Assembly (NCBI GenBank): GCA_963736285.1
Contig: CAVTOA010000003.1
Location: forward strand, 248,001-312,000
Direction: 5' to 3'
Source: CAVTOA01 sp963736285
GTDB taxonomy: Bacteria; Actinomycetota; Actinomycetes; Mycobacteriales; QHCE01
Length of the DNA: 64,000 nt
The notes beneath the pieces were generated by a model. It was given only the letters and a program-made list of their open reading frames with translations. It was not told the DNA's origin and made no database searches. Below are positions 49,315 through 59,518 of this stretch, in pieces. Each line of letters opens with the position of its first letter. Within the stretch, counting starts at the first letter, position 1. The position numbers and the translations under genes were made by a program.

Positions 49315-50177
49315 TGTAATACTCGCTTCTCTTCAGGCAAACGGCCAATGCGAACCATTGCGCGATAAGCAAGGATGCTCACAACTGCCCCAAGTAACAG
49401 CAGAATTCGGCCCGCAAAAGACTCGTACGCGCTCAAAGTGGCCGACTGAGTCGCAAGGAGAAGCAGCACGAGCCAAGGGGCAGCGACCGCAAGGCGAGCA
49501 GCATTAATGGTCCAATTTTGACGAGTCTCAAGCTCGGCGCGGGTACGACTCTCGTCACGCAGAAATGTCGATAGAGTCCGTAACAGCCGACCTAAATCTG
49601 TTCCCCCTACTTCGCGTGCGAGCCGTAACGACTCGCAGATCCGATCACCAACGGGATCTGCGAGGTGAGTCTTGAGCCGATCGAGGCAATCCGAAAATTT
49701 GCCGGTAATTCGGTAATCGCTGGCAAAGCGGCCGAATGCGGCCTGGAGGGGCGCTGGACCCCGTACTGCCAAAGCCGCGACACCTTCTGGCAAGGAGAGG
49801 CCCGCGCGGACGGCGGACGCCAGACTGTCCACAACCTCCGGCCATACCTCGCGGAAATCAAGTCTGCGCCTTCTTCTTAGGCTACCGATCATCCCGACAG
49901 GAGAGAAAAACCCGAAGAATACAAAGCATGTGGCCACCGAGATGCTCCGGCTCAATGCCAACGTCGCCATACCTGCTAGCAAGCCCGCTGCCAGCTGTAG
50001 GCACATGACCTGCCACGGGCCCACTCCTGTGATTCCTGCTTGCCGCAGTGCTGCGGTTCGTCGCGCTTTCCACTTCGCAAGAGAGTCGGGTCGCTCCGGT
50101 CGCACGGGCGCACGACTGTGCCACACAAGCAGTACACCCAAGCCAAACAGTAACCCGATGACGGCGCCCATTAGCAC
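49311..50177 (-). CDS. TadB-like inner-membrane platform protein
   Basis: 288 residues with a T2SSF domain (WPEVVDSLASAVRAGLSLPE, DLGRLLRTLSTFLRDESRTR) and C-terminal helices (PWLLVLLLATQSATL). Start overlaps the TadA stop by 7 bp, and its stop overlaps TadC. Partner of TadC under the TadA ATPase. Confidence 0.87.
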   Translation of the reverse strand: MLMGAVIGLLFGLGVLLVWHSRAPVRPERPDSLAKWKARRTAALRQAGITGVGPWQVMCLQLAAGLLAGMATLALSRSISVATCFVFFGFFSPVGMIGSLRRRRRLDFREVWPEVVDSLASAVRAGLSLPEGVAALAVRGPAPLQAAFGRFASDYRITGKFSDCLDRLKTHLADPVGDRICESLRLAREVGGTDLGRLLRTLSTFLRDESRTRAELETRQNWTINAARLAVAAPWLVLLLLATQSATLSAYESFAGRILLLLGAVVSILAYRAMVRIGRLPEEKRVLQ

Positions 50178-51532
50178 TCACCATCTCCCGCCGAAACAGA
50201 AGTCACCCGATATTTCGGCTCACTTCGGACAGCGTTGAGCAGCCGGACGATATCGATGCCCGCCCGGGTGAACCGCTCCATATTGGATGGGAAGCCATCT
50301 GCTCGTACGAGCTCATTGCCTCGAGTCGCAAAGATGTCGACTGATTCGATGACTGTGCCCTCAACCCTGCCAGAGAGGGCTACGACTTCCCCTACTCGCC
50401 GCCTGCCCTGACTATCGCTGGTGAGGTGAACCACCAGATCAACACTCGCCGCGACAGTCGGGACAACGAAAGAGGCCGCGACATTGCTGCCTGCCAGCAG
50501 CGGGAGCGTACACAGTTTGGTAATCGCTTCTCGGGCTGAATTGGCATGGACACTCGCCATCCCCGGTAGGCCAGAGTTCAATGCTATGAGCAAGTCTAAG
50601 CACTCTGCTTGGCGAACCTCACCAACAATAATTCGCGAGGGGCGCATTCGGAGGGCTTCGCTAATGAGTCTGCGAAGAGGAATCTCCCCCGTTCCTTCCA
50701 AGTTTGGCTGACGCGTTTGCATCGGCACCCAATCCCGGGCATTTAGCCGTAGCTCAAAGACCTCCTCACAACTGATAATTCGATCATGCTGCGGAATCGC
50801 ACCAGCCAAGCAATTTAAAAGAGTTGTCTTGCCGGCTTGAGTGCCCCCAGCCACAACGACATTGAGCCCAGCAATTACCGCCGCCTCTAGGAAACACGCT
50901 GCGTGCGCGGTCATAGTTCGAAGTGCGACCAGCTCCGTGAGGGACCGGGCTTTCACGATGAACTTTCGGATATTGACTGCCCAATGTTCCCGTGTGATGT
51001 CAGGTATGACTACGTGCAGGCGAGAACCATCTGGCAAAGTGGCATCAACAAACGGGGTAGAAAGGTCAATGCGCCGCCCGGTGTGTTTAAGCATCCGTTC
51101 GACCAGCTCAGTTACCTGTTGGTAAGTGAGGACAACTGTTGTCAATTCGCTGCGATTATTGCGCGAGATAAAAACGTGACCGGGATCGTTGATCCATATC
51201 TCCTCGACTTCTGGATCGTCCAAAAACTGTTGCAAAGGACCGAGACCAGCAACGGCGTCAAAAAGCATTTTTGCAACGCACTCGGCGTCAGACAGGGGCG
51301 GCGATATGCCCGCAGCAGCTTGTGTCGCATAGTCGACGATGGCCTGATCAATTAGTGCGCGCACTGTGGCGGGCTCACGGGCAGGGTCGATGCCGTCGCG
51401 TCGGATCAGCTCATGTAGCACTGACTCCACAATGGCATATGAACCTACGGTGTTCTCTGCCCTTGTGTGACCTACATGGGCCCGTGATGCAGACTGCTTC
51501 GAGATACTGGTCAACGTGTTGGTTAATGCCAC
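50171..51532 (-). CDS. tadA: TadA/CpaF-type pilus assembly ATPase
   Basis: 453 residues. Secretion ATPase of the CpaF family: N-terminal domain (GPLQQFLDDPEVEEIWINDP, DLSTPFVDATLPDGSRLHVV), Walker A VVAGGTQAGKTTLLN, Asp box around EEVFELRL, Walker B RIIVGEVRQAE and His box GMASVHANSARE. It powers the Tad pilus. First gene of the operon, divergent from the FHA-FtsK ATPase at 51787 across 254 bp that contain one DnaA-box-like TTATCCACA (51619). Confidence 0.93.
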   Translation of the reverse strand: MALTNTLTSISKQSASRAHVGHTRAENTVGSYAIVESVLHELIRRDGIDPAREPATVRALIDQAIVDYATQAAAGISPPLSDAECVAKMLFDAVAGLGPLQQFLDDPEVEEIWINDPGHVFISRNNRSELTTVVLTYQQVTELVERMLKHTGRRIDLSTPFVDATLPDGSRLHVVIPDITREHWAVNIRKFIVKARSLTELVALRTMTAHAACFLEAAVIAGLNVVVAGGTQAGKTTLLNCLAGAIPQHDRIISCEEVFELRLNARDWVPMQTRQPNLEGTGEIPLRRLISEALRMRPSRIIVGEVRQAECLDLLIALNSGLPGMASVHANSAREAITKLCTLPLLAGSNVAASFVVPTVAASVDLVVHLTSDSQGRRRVGEVVALSGRVEGTVIESVDIFATRGNELVRADGFPSNMERFTRAGIDIVRLLNAVRSEPKYRVTSVSAGDGEC

Positions 51533-51786
51533 CGAAGCTACCTTCTTTATCCCTGATGGGTTACTAGCCGCCGCACGGATCGAGAGAACACTAGCTGACG
51601 GTTCAACCCCGCAGGGAGTTATCCACAGTCACGCATTGTCAACAACGAACGCGCAGCGTCCATATGCGACTGCGCACATGCGGATTGTTTTGTCCAGCGG
51701 GGGAAAAAACTTGTGGAAAGAAACAGAGAAGTCTCGGCACCTGGGGATAAGGCGTCATCCGGTGAGAATTCACGCAGACTAGTCGT

Positions 51787-54700
51787 GTGGAATTCCCCAT
51801 CACTTTCGTGGACTCTTGCGGCGATGAGCATGACCTAACTATCTCTGCGGCTCACACCACGACTGCGCAGGCCCTCGTGGAAAAGCTTCGCGAAATCGAC
51901 CCGGACGCCCGCATCGACCGGCTTTACCATCCACAAGGACAATTGCGGGCCACCCAGCGCATAGGAGAGCCACCCCTCATAGCCGGAATTCGACTCCAGG
52001 CCATGCCCGTCGTCTCGTCACGTGAACCGTCTACTACAGACAAGAAGCGTCAACGCCTCACCCTCACGGCTTCCCAGGACTTAACCTGTTCTCAATATCC
52101 TCCTCATGGCTCGCTACTGCTCCATGTCATAGCAGGACCAGACAGCGGCCAGGTACACCCGCTCACAAGCCGTAGGGCTACCACAGACAAAGCCCGGAAG
52201 TCGACTTCTACATCAGACAATTCGCGCAGCATCACGGTTGGCCGCAGCGATTGCGCCGACGTTTCAATTGAAGACCCAGATGTATCGAGTCTTCATGCAA
52301 AGATAACAATTCGACCCGGATCTCTGCAGCTATCTGACTTGGGCTCAACCAATGGCACGACGTTACAGGGAAGAGCCATTGATGGGCCTGTTGAGCTGTG
52401 GCCAGAACAGGTTATTCGGTGCGGCGGAAGCTTATTTGTAGTCTCGACATCGACATTCCCACCATTGCAACTCAGACCAAACCGCTCTGGCTTTTTGATG
52501 CTTGGAAGGCCACCTAGGGTCACTCCTCGCCATGTGCCTCCGGAGTTCAGTTTTCCTGCTCCCCCAATATCCCCACCTCGCACTCCCATACCGTGGCTAT
52601 TGGTGATTACACCTTTGCTGATCGGAACTGCCTTCTATTGGATTAGTGGAGCATTACATGGCGATGGCGCGTACTTTCTTTTGCTCACTTTCCTCTCTCC
52701 TCTCATGGTTTTTCTCGGTGGACTAACCGACAAGATTGCTCGGTTTAAGGCTCACCGAAAAGCAATGTTGCGGCACAATCACGTTGTCGCCGATATAACG
52801 CAGGGGATAGCTGCTGCGGTCAGCGACGAGCAACAACGGCTGAGAACCGCATTTCCCAGTCCCGCCTTACTCTTCCTCGTGATCTGTCACAGAAATTCGC
52901 GCCTGTGGGAACGGCGGCCGCGGGATCACGACAACCTGGTGCTTAGGGTTGGAACAGCAAACCTCCCCTCCGGACTGCGGATTCATGGAGAAACTGGCAA
53001 CCGCACTCGCCAGCCGGTGAGCTTGCTTGCCTCACACCGGAAACCTCGGGAGGCACCCTCTCGAACCCTGGCAAGCGTGCCGGCCACGGTGCCACTCCGT
53101 GACGTGGGTGTGTTCGGAGTAGCAGGGCCGAGCCGCCTCGGAGTGGTCCGCTTCCTTGTCGCGCAACTGGCCGGACTCCACCACCCCAAAAATCTTCGCC
53201 TAGTGCTACTGGCAAATAACGACGCACCACAGCGCTGGAAATGGTTTCGGTGGTTGCCACACGCTGCCACCTCTGGCTCTCATCCGAATGGAGCAACCTT
53301 CCACATAGGACTATCGCCAGCTCAAAGGAACAGCAGAGTCGGCGAGCTTGGATCGCTCATCACGGAGCGCATTTCCCACGACCCAGAAACGCTCCGGCAG
53401 CCAAACCATCACGGGCTCGTAGTGCGGCCAAATTATGTCGTGGTAATCGACGACGCTGACCTGCTAAGAACCGAGGAAGGCGTTGCTCGCTTACTCATCG
53501 ACGGCCCGCGTGTTGGAGTCTATGTGATCTGCCTCACCGAAGATTCGCTGCGCCTTCCTGAAGAATGCGATGCAACTCTGATCACTACTAATGCACCGGG
53601 CGAAGGTGCGACCCTACAGATCCGAAATCAGGCGACTCTATCGTCGATCACCACCGAGTCTGTATCCCCAGATTGGACGGACACCATTGCGCGCGCATTG
53701 GCTCCACTCCACGACGCGGCCCCTGAAGAGGACCACCTTGACCTACCGCCCCAAGTCTTCCTAGAGGCGTTCTTGTCAGAGATTCACGCCAGGCACCGCG
53801 TTTACGTTGAAGCGCGCACCCCTTCCCGCAGACACTGGTCCAAAGCTCATCAGTCGCATGTCGAGCCATTAGTGCCGGAGAACGTGCACCAGCATTGGCT
53901 CGATAAGCCACGCTCATCGCTTGTTCCGGTCGGCATTGGCTCGGCCGGAACGGTCGCTATCGACCTCATAAAAAACGGTCCACACGCTCTGATCGCAGGA
54001 ACGACAGGGTCAGGAAAGTCGGAACTTTTGCAAACCATCATCCTTGGATTGGCCCTGGGTAATCACCCTCACGAGCTTTCTTTCATACTCATTGACTACA
54101 AAGGTGGCGCGGCTTTTTTCGAATGCGACGACCTGCCACACACGGTTGGGCTTGTCACCGATCTCGACAGTCAATTGACGAGACGTGCTTTGTCCTCGCT
54201 TCGGGCGGAGCTACGAAACCGGGAAAAAATCCTCGCGGCTCACCAGATGAAAAACCACGAAAGCTACTGCATCGCACGCGACCAGGCCTCGCCGCATACA
54301 CAACCGCCCCGCGCTCACACTTCTACCTGGCCTCACATGGCCCGTCTCGTCATCGTTGTCGACGAGTTTGCCGCACTGGCTCAAGAACTCCCTGAGTTCA
54401 TCACAGGGCTTGTCGACATAGCGCGACGCGGACGTTCTCTAGGAGTGCACCTCATCCTCGCAACTCAACGTCCTGCGGGCGTGGTTTCGACGGAGATCCG
54501 TGCGAACACCGCGCTCCGAATGTGCCTGAGAGTGAACGATCCAGCTGAAAGTAGCGACGTCATCGGGGCAGTCGATGCCGCTCAACTCAGTCACACGCGG
54601 CCTGGTCGTTGTTGGATCCGGACCGGCAATACGTTGCAGCAGGTACAAGTTGCCTACGGCGGTGTCACTCCCCCCGTCGCCACAAGTGCCTCAGATGTCG

Positions 54701-56475
54701 ACATAAGACATATGCCGTGGGAGGCGCTAGGAGACTCCTTGCAGGAGTTCAGCTCGTCGGGCCTCGCAAACGAAAGGGAGGCGGACGCCACTCGAATTGT
54801 GTCCACTCTTCGGCTTGCCGCAGCGCCTATCGCACCTCTGCCAAGCCCGTGGCTACCACCGCTTCCTCGCTTGATCACTCTTACTGAGCTGCTGACTTAT
54901 TCCGGGAGGCCGCATTCACGCCCCGACTCCATCGATCGCGAGTCTCGGTGGTGCCTGGCTCCTGTTGGCTTACAGGACATACCTGACGAGCAACGGCGTG
55001 CTCTCTACGGACTGTCTCTACGCGGCTCTGTGAGATCCCCCGCCAGCCAAGACGGCACCCTATCCAGTGCAGTGCCACTACCTGCGGCAACGAGCGCAGG
55101 TGGACCGTCAGATGCGGTGCACCACATCATGTTTGTTGGCGGACCGCATAGCGGGAAGACATCTGCGTTACGAATGCTGGCAGTCAGCGCCGCACAGTTT
55201 GCGACGCCCGAAGAGATGCAGATCTACGTGCTGGACTGTGCAAACGGCGACTTGGCTGACCTCGAATATTTGCCCCATTGTGCTGGCATCGCCCACCATC
55301 TAGATCTGGAACACGGCGAGCGTTTGCTATACAGCCTGGCAAAAAACACATCAACGATCGCGCCGGCAGACCGCCGTGGCGACAAGCCGGCAAAGATACT
55401 TCTGATCGACTCTTGGGAGGGTTTCTCTGAAAGCTATGGGTCTGTCGGCCATGGTGAGCTCATGGACCTGCTTGGCCTCCTCTTGAGGACCGGTCCGTCC
55501 GCCGGAGTGCGGGTGGCAATAACAGGCGGCCGCGCTCTGGCAACAGCTCGGTTTGCAAGCCACATCACTGAGCGACTCATCCTGCCCTTCGCTGATGTGG
55601 ACAGCTACTGTTCCCTCGGAGTCCCGAAAGACCAGATCCCCACCAACCCACCCCCTGGCAGAGCTTTACGCATGGGTAGACAGATTACCGAAATTCAGCT
55701 CGCCGCCACCCAGGCAGTGCCACAGGCCGATCAACGCTCCCAAAAGGAGCTCGGACCCCGACGAATGATGCCCCTGCCTCAGCACGTAAGACTAGAGGAG
55801 CTTGAGCCCCAAGTAGAGCGAGCTCCTCACGCGGCGACACCTGCCGTAATTTTGGGCATCGGTGGTGAATACGCCCAACCGTTCCAGATAAACTTCGACG
55901 ACATTACCTCCGGATTGTTGGTGGTCGGTCCACCAGCAAGTGGGCGTACAAATACACTTCGGCTCTTTGCACACGCTGCCAGTCAAGCAGCTCGCCAATT
56001 TTTTGTCATTTCTTCCCAGAAAACAGAATGGCAGCTGGGGCAAGCGGATATACAACACTCCTATGTGGCCTCTCACCGAGAACCAACGGATGGCCATTGC
56101 TTCAGTACAAGCGGCATAGCCGAGCTGGAAAACGCCTTGAAAACGCAAGCGACCAAACCCGCGATCATTATCGTCGACGACGCTCAACAGCTCCTGGACA
56201 CTGAAATGGGAGAACGGCTGTCCACCCTCGCACGAACCGGTGAGCACACAGTGATTGCGAGTGTCGCCACAGAGGACTTACATAACGCTTTTCGGGGACT
56301 CATTCACGAACTACGACGCGCCCACACCGCACTTCTGTTATGGCCCAAGTACCACGATGGCTCTCTCTTCGACCTGCAACTAAGTCGCGCAATTGGCCTG
56401 CGCTACCCAGGGCGTGGGCTCTACATCGCGCGCGGAAACGCCACACCCATACAGCTCGCCCGCATAGGAAGCTGA
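51787..56475 (+). CDS. EssC/EccC-like FHA-FtsK/SpoIIIE ATPase
   Basis: 1562 residues. N-terminal ubiquitin-like segment (about 1-75), FHA domain (about 140-205, ITVGRSDCADVSIEDPDVSS, LHAKI, DLGSTNGTTL), two membrane helices near 270-315 (PWLLVITPLLIGTAFYWISG), then FtsK-type ATPase modules. Module 1 has Walker A GTTGSGKSELLQ and FILIDYKGGAAF, with VDEFAAL; the later modules have GGPHSGKTSALR and VGPPASGRTNTLR. This is the layout of the type VII secretion motor (EssC/EccC). No WXG100 protein, EccB/D/E or mycosin gene lies nearby, so it appears orphan. GTG start. UGA stop. Confidence 0.88.
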   Translation: MEFPITFVDSCGDEHDLTISAAHTTTAQALVEKLREIDPDARIDRLYHPQGQLRATQRIGEPPLIAGIRLQAMPVVSSREPSTTDKKRQRLTLTASQDLTCSQYPPHGSLLLHVIAGPDSGQVHPLTSRRATTDKARKSTSTSDNSRSITVGRSDCADVSIEDPDVSSLHAKITIRPGSLQLSDLGSTNGTTLQGRAIDGPVELWPEQVIRCGGSLFVVSTSTFPPLQLRPNRSGFLMLGRPPRVTPRHVPPEFSFPAPPISPPRTPIPWLLVITPLLIGTAFYWISGALHGDGAYFLLLTFLSPLMVFLGGLTDKIARFKAHRKAMLRHNHVVADITQGIAAAVSDEQQRLRTAFPSPALLFLVICHRNSRLWERRPRDHDNLVLRVGTANLPSGLRIHGETGNRTRQPVSLLASHRKPREAPSRTLASVPATVPLRDVGVFGVAGPSRLGVVRFLVAQLAGLHHPKNLRLVLLANNDAPQRWKWFRWLPHAATSGSHPNGATFHIGLSPAQRNSRVGELGSLITERISHDPETLRQPNHHGLVVRPNYVVVIDDADLLRTEEGVARLLIDGPRVGVYVICLTEDSLRLPEECDATLITTNAPGEGATLQIRNQATLSSITTESVSPDWTDTIARALAPLHDAAPEEDHLDLPPQVFLEAFLSEIHARHRVYVEARTPSRRHWSKAHQSHVEPLVPENVHQHWLDKPRSSLVPVGIGSAGTVAIDLIKNGPHALIAGTTGSGKSELLQTIILGLALGNHPHELSFILIDYKGGAAFFECDDLPHTVGLVTDLDSQLTRRALSSLRAELRNREKILAAHQMKNHESYCIARDQASPHTQPPRAHTSTWPHMARLVIVVDEFAALAQELPEFITGLVDIARRGRSLGVHLILATQRPAGVVSTEIRANTALRMCLRVNDPAESSDVIGAVDAAQLSHTRPGRCWIRTGNTLQQVQVAYGGVTPPVATSASDVDIRHMPWEALGDSLQEFSSSGLANEREADATRIVSTLRLAAAPIAPLPSPWLPPLPRLITLTELLTYSGRPHSRPDSIDRESRWCLAPVGLQDIPDEQRRALYGLSLRGSVRSPASQDGTLSSAVPLPAATSAGGPSDAVHHIMFVGGPHSGKTSALRMLAVSAAQFATPEEMQIYVLDCANGDLADLEYLPHCAGIAHHLDLEHGERLLYSLAKNTSTIAPADRRGDKPAKILLIDSWEGFSESYGSVGHGELMDLLGLLLRTGPSAGVRVAITGGRALATARFASHITERLILPFADVDSYCSLGVPKDQIPTNPPPGRALRMGRQITEIQLAATQAVPQADQRSQKELGPRRMMPLPQHVRLEELEPQVERAPHAATPAVILGIGGEYAQPFQINFDDITSGLLVVGPPASGRTNTLRLFAHAASQAARQFFVISSQKTEWQLGQADIQHSYVASHREPTDGHCFSTSGIAELENALKTQATKPAIIIVDDAQQLLDTEMGERLSTLARTGEHTVIASVATEDLHNAFRGLIHELRRAHTALLLWPKYHDGSLFDLQLSRAIGLRYPGRGLYIARGNATPIQLARIGS

Positions 56476-56547
56476 AGGAAAAACCGCGCATGGTGGAGCG
56501 GAAGAAACAAAAAGACGTGCCAGCGACCCCGATTCCAGATGGCAGTG

Positions 56548-58188
56548 TTACCCCATGTGGGGATACCGATAGTCGACGGGGGGAACAAACGTCTCCTTAA
56601 CGACCCTCGGTGAGACCCATCGCAACAAATTGAGCACGCTTCCCGCTTTGTCGTTTGTTCCGCTTGCCCTCGCACCACCAAACGGCTGCTGACCTACAAC
56701 TGCCCCAGTCGGTTTGTCATTGACATAAAAGTTGCCTGCTGAAAACCGCAATATTTCACTCGCTCGACTCACCGCATGTCGGTCGGTGGAAAAAATGGAA
56801 CCAGTGAGCGCGTACTTGGCAACATGTGCTGCCTGCCGAGTAACGGAATCGAAGGATGCATCGTCATACACAAATACGGAGAGAATCGGCCCAAAGTACT
56901 CAGTGGTAAAGACATCGTTGCCTGCCTCGTTACACACCACCACGGTAGGACGCACAAAATAGCCCACGCTATCGTCCGTTAACCCGCCAGCACGTACCGA
57001 ACATGCGGTGTCCGATTTGATGCGTTCCATTACGGTGGACAATCGGTCGAAAGACCTTCTGTCGATGACCGCCCCACCAAACTGAGTGAAGTCAGCGACA
57101 TCACCGTAAGGAAGTCCCTCGGCTGTGGCTACCAGCTGATCACCCAGGCCGCCTTCCCACATCGACCGTGGCACATATGCACGTGAGGCCGCCGAGCACT
57201 TCTGCCCCTGATATTCGAAGGCACCCCGAACTAATGCGGTGTGAACCGCCATCGGATCCGCACTGGGATGCGCGATCACGAAGTCTTTCCCGCCTGTCTC
57301 ACCCACAAGACGCGGATAGGTGTGATAGCGGTCAATCTTTTGCCCAACGGTGCGCCACAAGTGTTGGAAGGTTCGGGTCGAGCCAGTGAAATGTATGCCC
57401 GCCAAGCTGGAATGAGCCAAGGCCACTCGCGACACCGCTTCACCATCGCCGGTGACCATATTGATCACTCCAGGTGGTAGCCCTGCGGCCTCCAGCAATC
57501 GCATCGTGTAATGCGCGGCCAGCTGCTGAGTAGGTGACGGCTTCCACACCACAGTGTTGCCCATCAGCGCTGGAGCCAGCGGTAGATTGCCGGCGATTGC
57601 GGTGAAATTGAAGGGGGTGATCGCCAAGACAAAACCTTCAAGAGGGCGATGATCGAATTGGTTCCATACTCCTGCCGAAGACCGGGGCTGCTCGGTGAGG
57701 ATTTTCTGTCCAAACGCGACATTAAACCGCATAAAATCGATCAGCTCGCAGGCAGAATCGGCCTCTGCCTGAATAACGGTCTTGGACTGGCCGAGCATAG
57801 TTGTGGCATTTAACACATCACGCCAAGGACCCGCCAGCAAATCGGCGGCACGCAAAAGCACTGCGGCACGATCCCCAAACGATGTGGAACGCCACCCGGG
57901 TGCGGCGGACAAAGCGGCATCGATGGCTTTAGCAACATCCGAATCCGTGGCCTGCCTCAATGTCCCTAAGACATGACGATGATTATGCGGCTGTACCACG
58001 GAGACTTGTTCGCCTTCGCCGATCAGCTCTTGGCCACCAATGGTATGGGTCAGCCGCATCTCGCGATCGGCATGAGCGGCCAGGGCGTTGACTAGCGCCG
58101 CACGTTCAGGGCTGTCTGGTGCGTAGTCCCGCATCGGCTCGTTCGTGGGTTCAGGAACGGCTAGCAATGCGTCCATCGAATGAGGCAT
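56548..58188 (-). CDS. pruA: L-glutamate gamma-semialdehyde dehydrogenase
   Basis: 546 residues. It oxidises glutamate semialdehyde (pyrroline-5-carboxylate) to glutamate with NAD. Aldehyde dehydrogenase motifs: FALAITPFNFTAIAGNLPLA, HFTGSTRTFQ, LVGETGGKDFVIAHPSAD and the catalytic Cys in EYQGQKCSAASRAYVP, all in the PruA-specific form. No proline dehydrogenase gene is adjacent; rocD at 30368 supplies the same substrate. It converges on the FtsK-type ATPase gene, 72 bp apart. Confidence 0.95.
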   Translation of the reverse strand: MPHSMDALLAVPEPTNEPMRDYAPDSPERAALVNALAAHADREMRLTHTIGGQELIGEGEQVSVVQPHNHRHVLGTLRQATDSDVAKAIDAALSAAPGWRSTSFGDRAAVLLRAADLLAGPWRDVLNATTMLGQSKTVIQAEADSACELIDFMRFNVAFGQKILTEQPRSSAGVWNQFDHRPLEGFVLAITPFNFTAIAGNLPLAPALMGNTVVWKPSPTQQLAAHYTMRLLEAAGLPPGVINMVTGDGEAVSRVALAHSSLAGIHFTGSTRTFQHLWRTVGQKIDRYHTYPRLVGETGGKDFVIAHPSADPMAVHTALVRGAFEYQGQKCSAASRAYVPRSMWEGGLGDQLVATAEGLPYGDVADFTQFGGAVIDRRSFDRLSTVMERIKSDTACSVRAGGLTDDSVGYFVRPTVVVCNEAGNDVFTTEYFGPILSVFVYDDASFDSVTRQAAHVAKYALTGSIFSTDRHAVSRASEILRFSAGNFYVNDKPTGAVVGQQPFGGARASGTNDKAGSVLNLLRWVSPRVVKETFVPPVDYRYPHMG

Positions 58189-58248
58189 GCCATCATCCTG
58201 GCACGCTCTCCGTTTTCCGGGGAGGCCTGCGCGTTTTCCGATCTCTCC

Positions 58249-58959
58249 CTACCGAGAGGCTGGCGCCACCACATCAATGCCCTTTAGAGCACTGACAGCG
58301 CTCGGGTCAGCTAACGACGAAACTAGTAAATGCGCCGGAAGACGCACACCCTCTACAGAGGGTGCACCGATTACGAACAAACCCGCAGACTTGGCCGAAC
58401 TCACACCCGGTTGCGAATCTTCAATAGCGATGGCCCATTCTGGTTCCACATTGAGTTTTTGGCAGGCAAGCAGATACGGATCCGGCGCCGGTTTTGACGC
58501 CAATACATCGTCCGCACCGATCACTACGTCGAACGCGTCCCACAGCCCCACGCCGCTCAACGCCCGTTGCACAAAACGTCGAGATGAATTCGAGGCCACC
58601 GCCATAGGTACCATGCCGTGCAACGATTTCACCAGCTCAAGCACTCCGGGCATGGCCACAACATCGTGTAACTGACGCTCTGTCATGGCATATAGCCGAG
58701 CCAACAACTCCCTACCCTGACCGGGCATTTCCAACAACCGCTCCAAAATATGAAGGGTCTGTTCTGCCGATTTCCCCAGCACCTCTTGCTTATGCTCTGG
58801 TCCAAATACTTTGCCGAACTCCGCAAACAATGCCACTTCGGACTTGGAAAACAACGCTTCGGTGTCTACCAACACGCCATCGCAATCGAAGACAATGGCT
58901 CGTGGGGGGCATGGGGGTCGTCTATCGCTAGAAATTGTGAGGACACCCGGATCACTCAT
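58249..58959 (-). CDS. HAD-superfamily phosphatase (beta-phosphoglucomutase-like)
   Basis: 236 residues from ATG 58959, which overlaps the stop of the upstream gene (ATGA). HAD motif I AIVFDCDGVLVDTEALF, motif II VASNSSRRFVQRAL, motif III region ASKPAPDPYL and motif IV IEDSQPGVSSAKSAG. The cap between motifs is the all-helical type of sugar-phosphate phosphatases and phosphonatases. Substrate not predictable. Confidence 0.9.
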   Translation of the reverse strand: MSDPGVLTISSDRRPPCPPRAIVFDCDGVLVDTEALFSKSEVALFAEFGKVFGPEHKQEVLGKSAEQTLHILERLLEMPGQGRELLARLYAMTERQLHDVVAMPGVLELVKSLHGMVPMAVASNSSRRFVQRALSGVGLWDAFDVVIGADDVLASKPAPDPYLLACQKLNVEPEWAIAIEDSQPGVSSAKSAGLFVIGAPSVEGVRLPAHLLVSSLADPSAVSALKGIDVVAPASR

Positions 58960-59462
58960 CAGTTTGTCTCCAGCGAGAGCAATTGGTCCACTTCGGATAT
59001 GTCGTACCACTCCAACTCGTACTCGTCGGCGGAATCGACAGTAAACTCCGCGTCCGGATCGCCTAGCTCGGCTGGCAGCACCGCACGCACCGCCGCGTCA
59101 ATCGTGGTCTGTGCATCTTCGCCGTCTATGTGGACGCATGCGGCTGCGGAGTAAGGAATCTTTGTGTTCACCCGCACGACCGAACGATCTAAATCGGCTC
59201 GTTCTGCTACGTGCTCACTGTCTACATCGACTGAAACCACCACACGCCGACGTGCGGCGCCCGAATCAGCGTCAAGCAACCTCAGCGAAGCCCTCGCAGC
59301 ATCGAGGAAAGCCGCGTATTCCAATTCGTCGATGTCGTTATCTGGGTACCAATCACGCGTAGCGGAGGTGACAGCGAATCCGGTGACCGGAACAGGGCCT
59401 AAAGCGCCATCATTTTTAAATCCCCGCAGCCCTTGAATCGTTGTTGGTAAGTAGACGCGCAC
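58959..59462 (-). CDS. DUF6912 family protein
   Basis: 167 residues. MRVYLPTTIQGLRGF at the start, then VPVTGFAVTSATRDWYPDND and DELEYAAFLDAARASLRLLD match the conserved actinobacterial DUF6912 proteins of unknown function. The C-terminus is acidic (DSADEYELEWYDISEVDQLL). No membrane segment. Translationally coupled to the HAD gene that follows. Confidence 0.82.
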   Translation of the reverse strand: MRVYLPTTIQGLRGFKNDGALGPVPVTGFAVTSATRDWYPDNDIDELEYAAFLDAARASLRLLDADSGAARRRVVVSVDVDSEHVAERADLDRSVVRVNTKIPYSAAACVHIDGEDAQTTIDAAVRAVLPAELGDPDAEFTVDSADEYELEWYDISEVDQLLSLETN

Positions 59463-59518
59463 TATGCCCCCATCAATCGCCTGCTCGAGCGGCTCATTAT
59501 GCCGAACTGCTCTGACAT

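Noticed and set aside
51787..56475. A complete type VII secretion locus
   Set aside because: Only the motor ATPase is present; no WXG100 pair, EccB/D/E or mycosin was found in the window.
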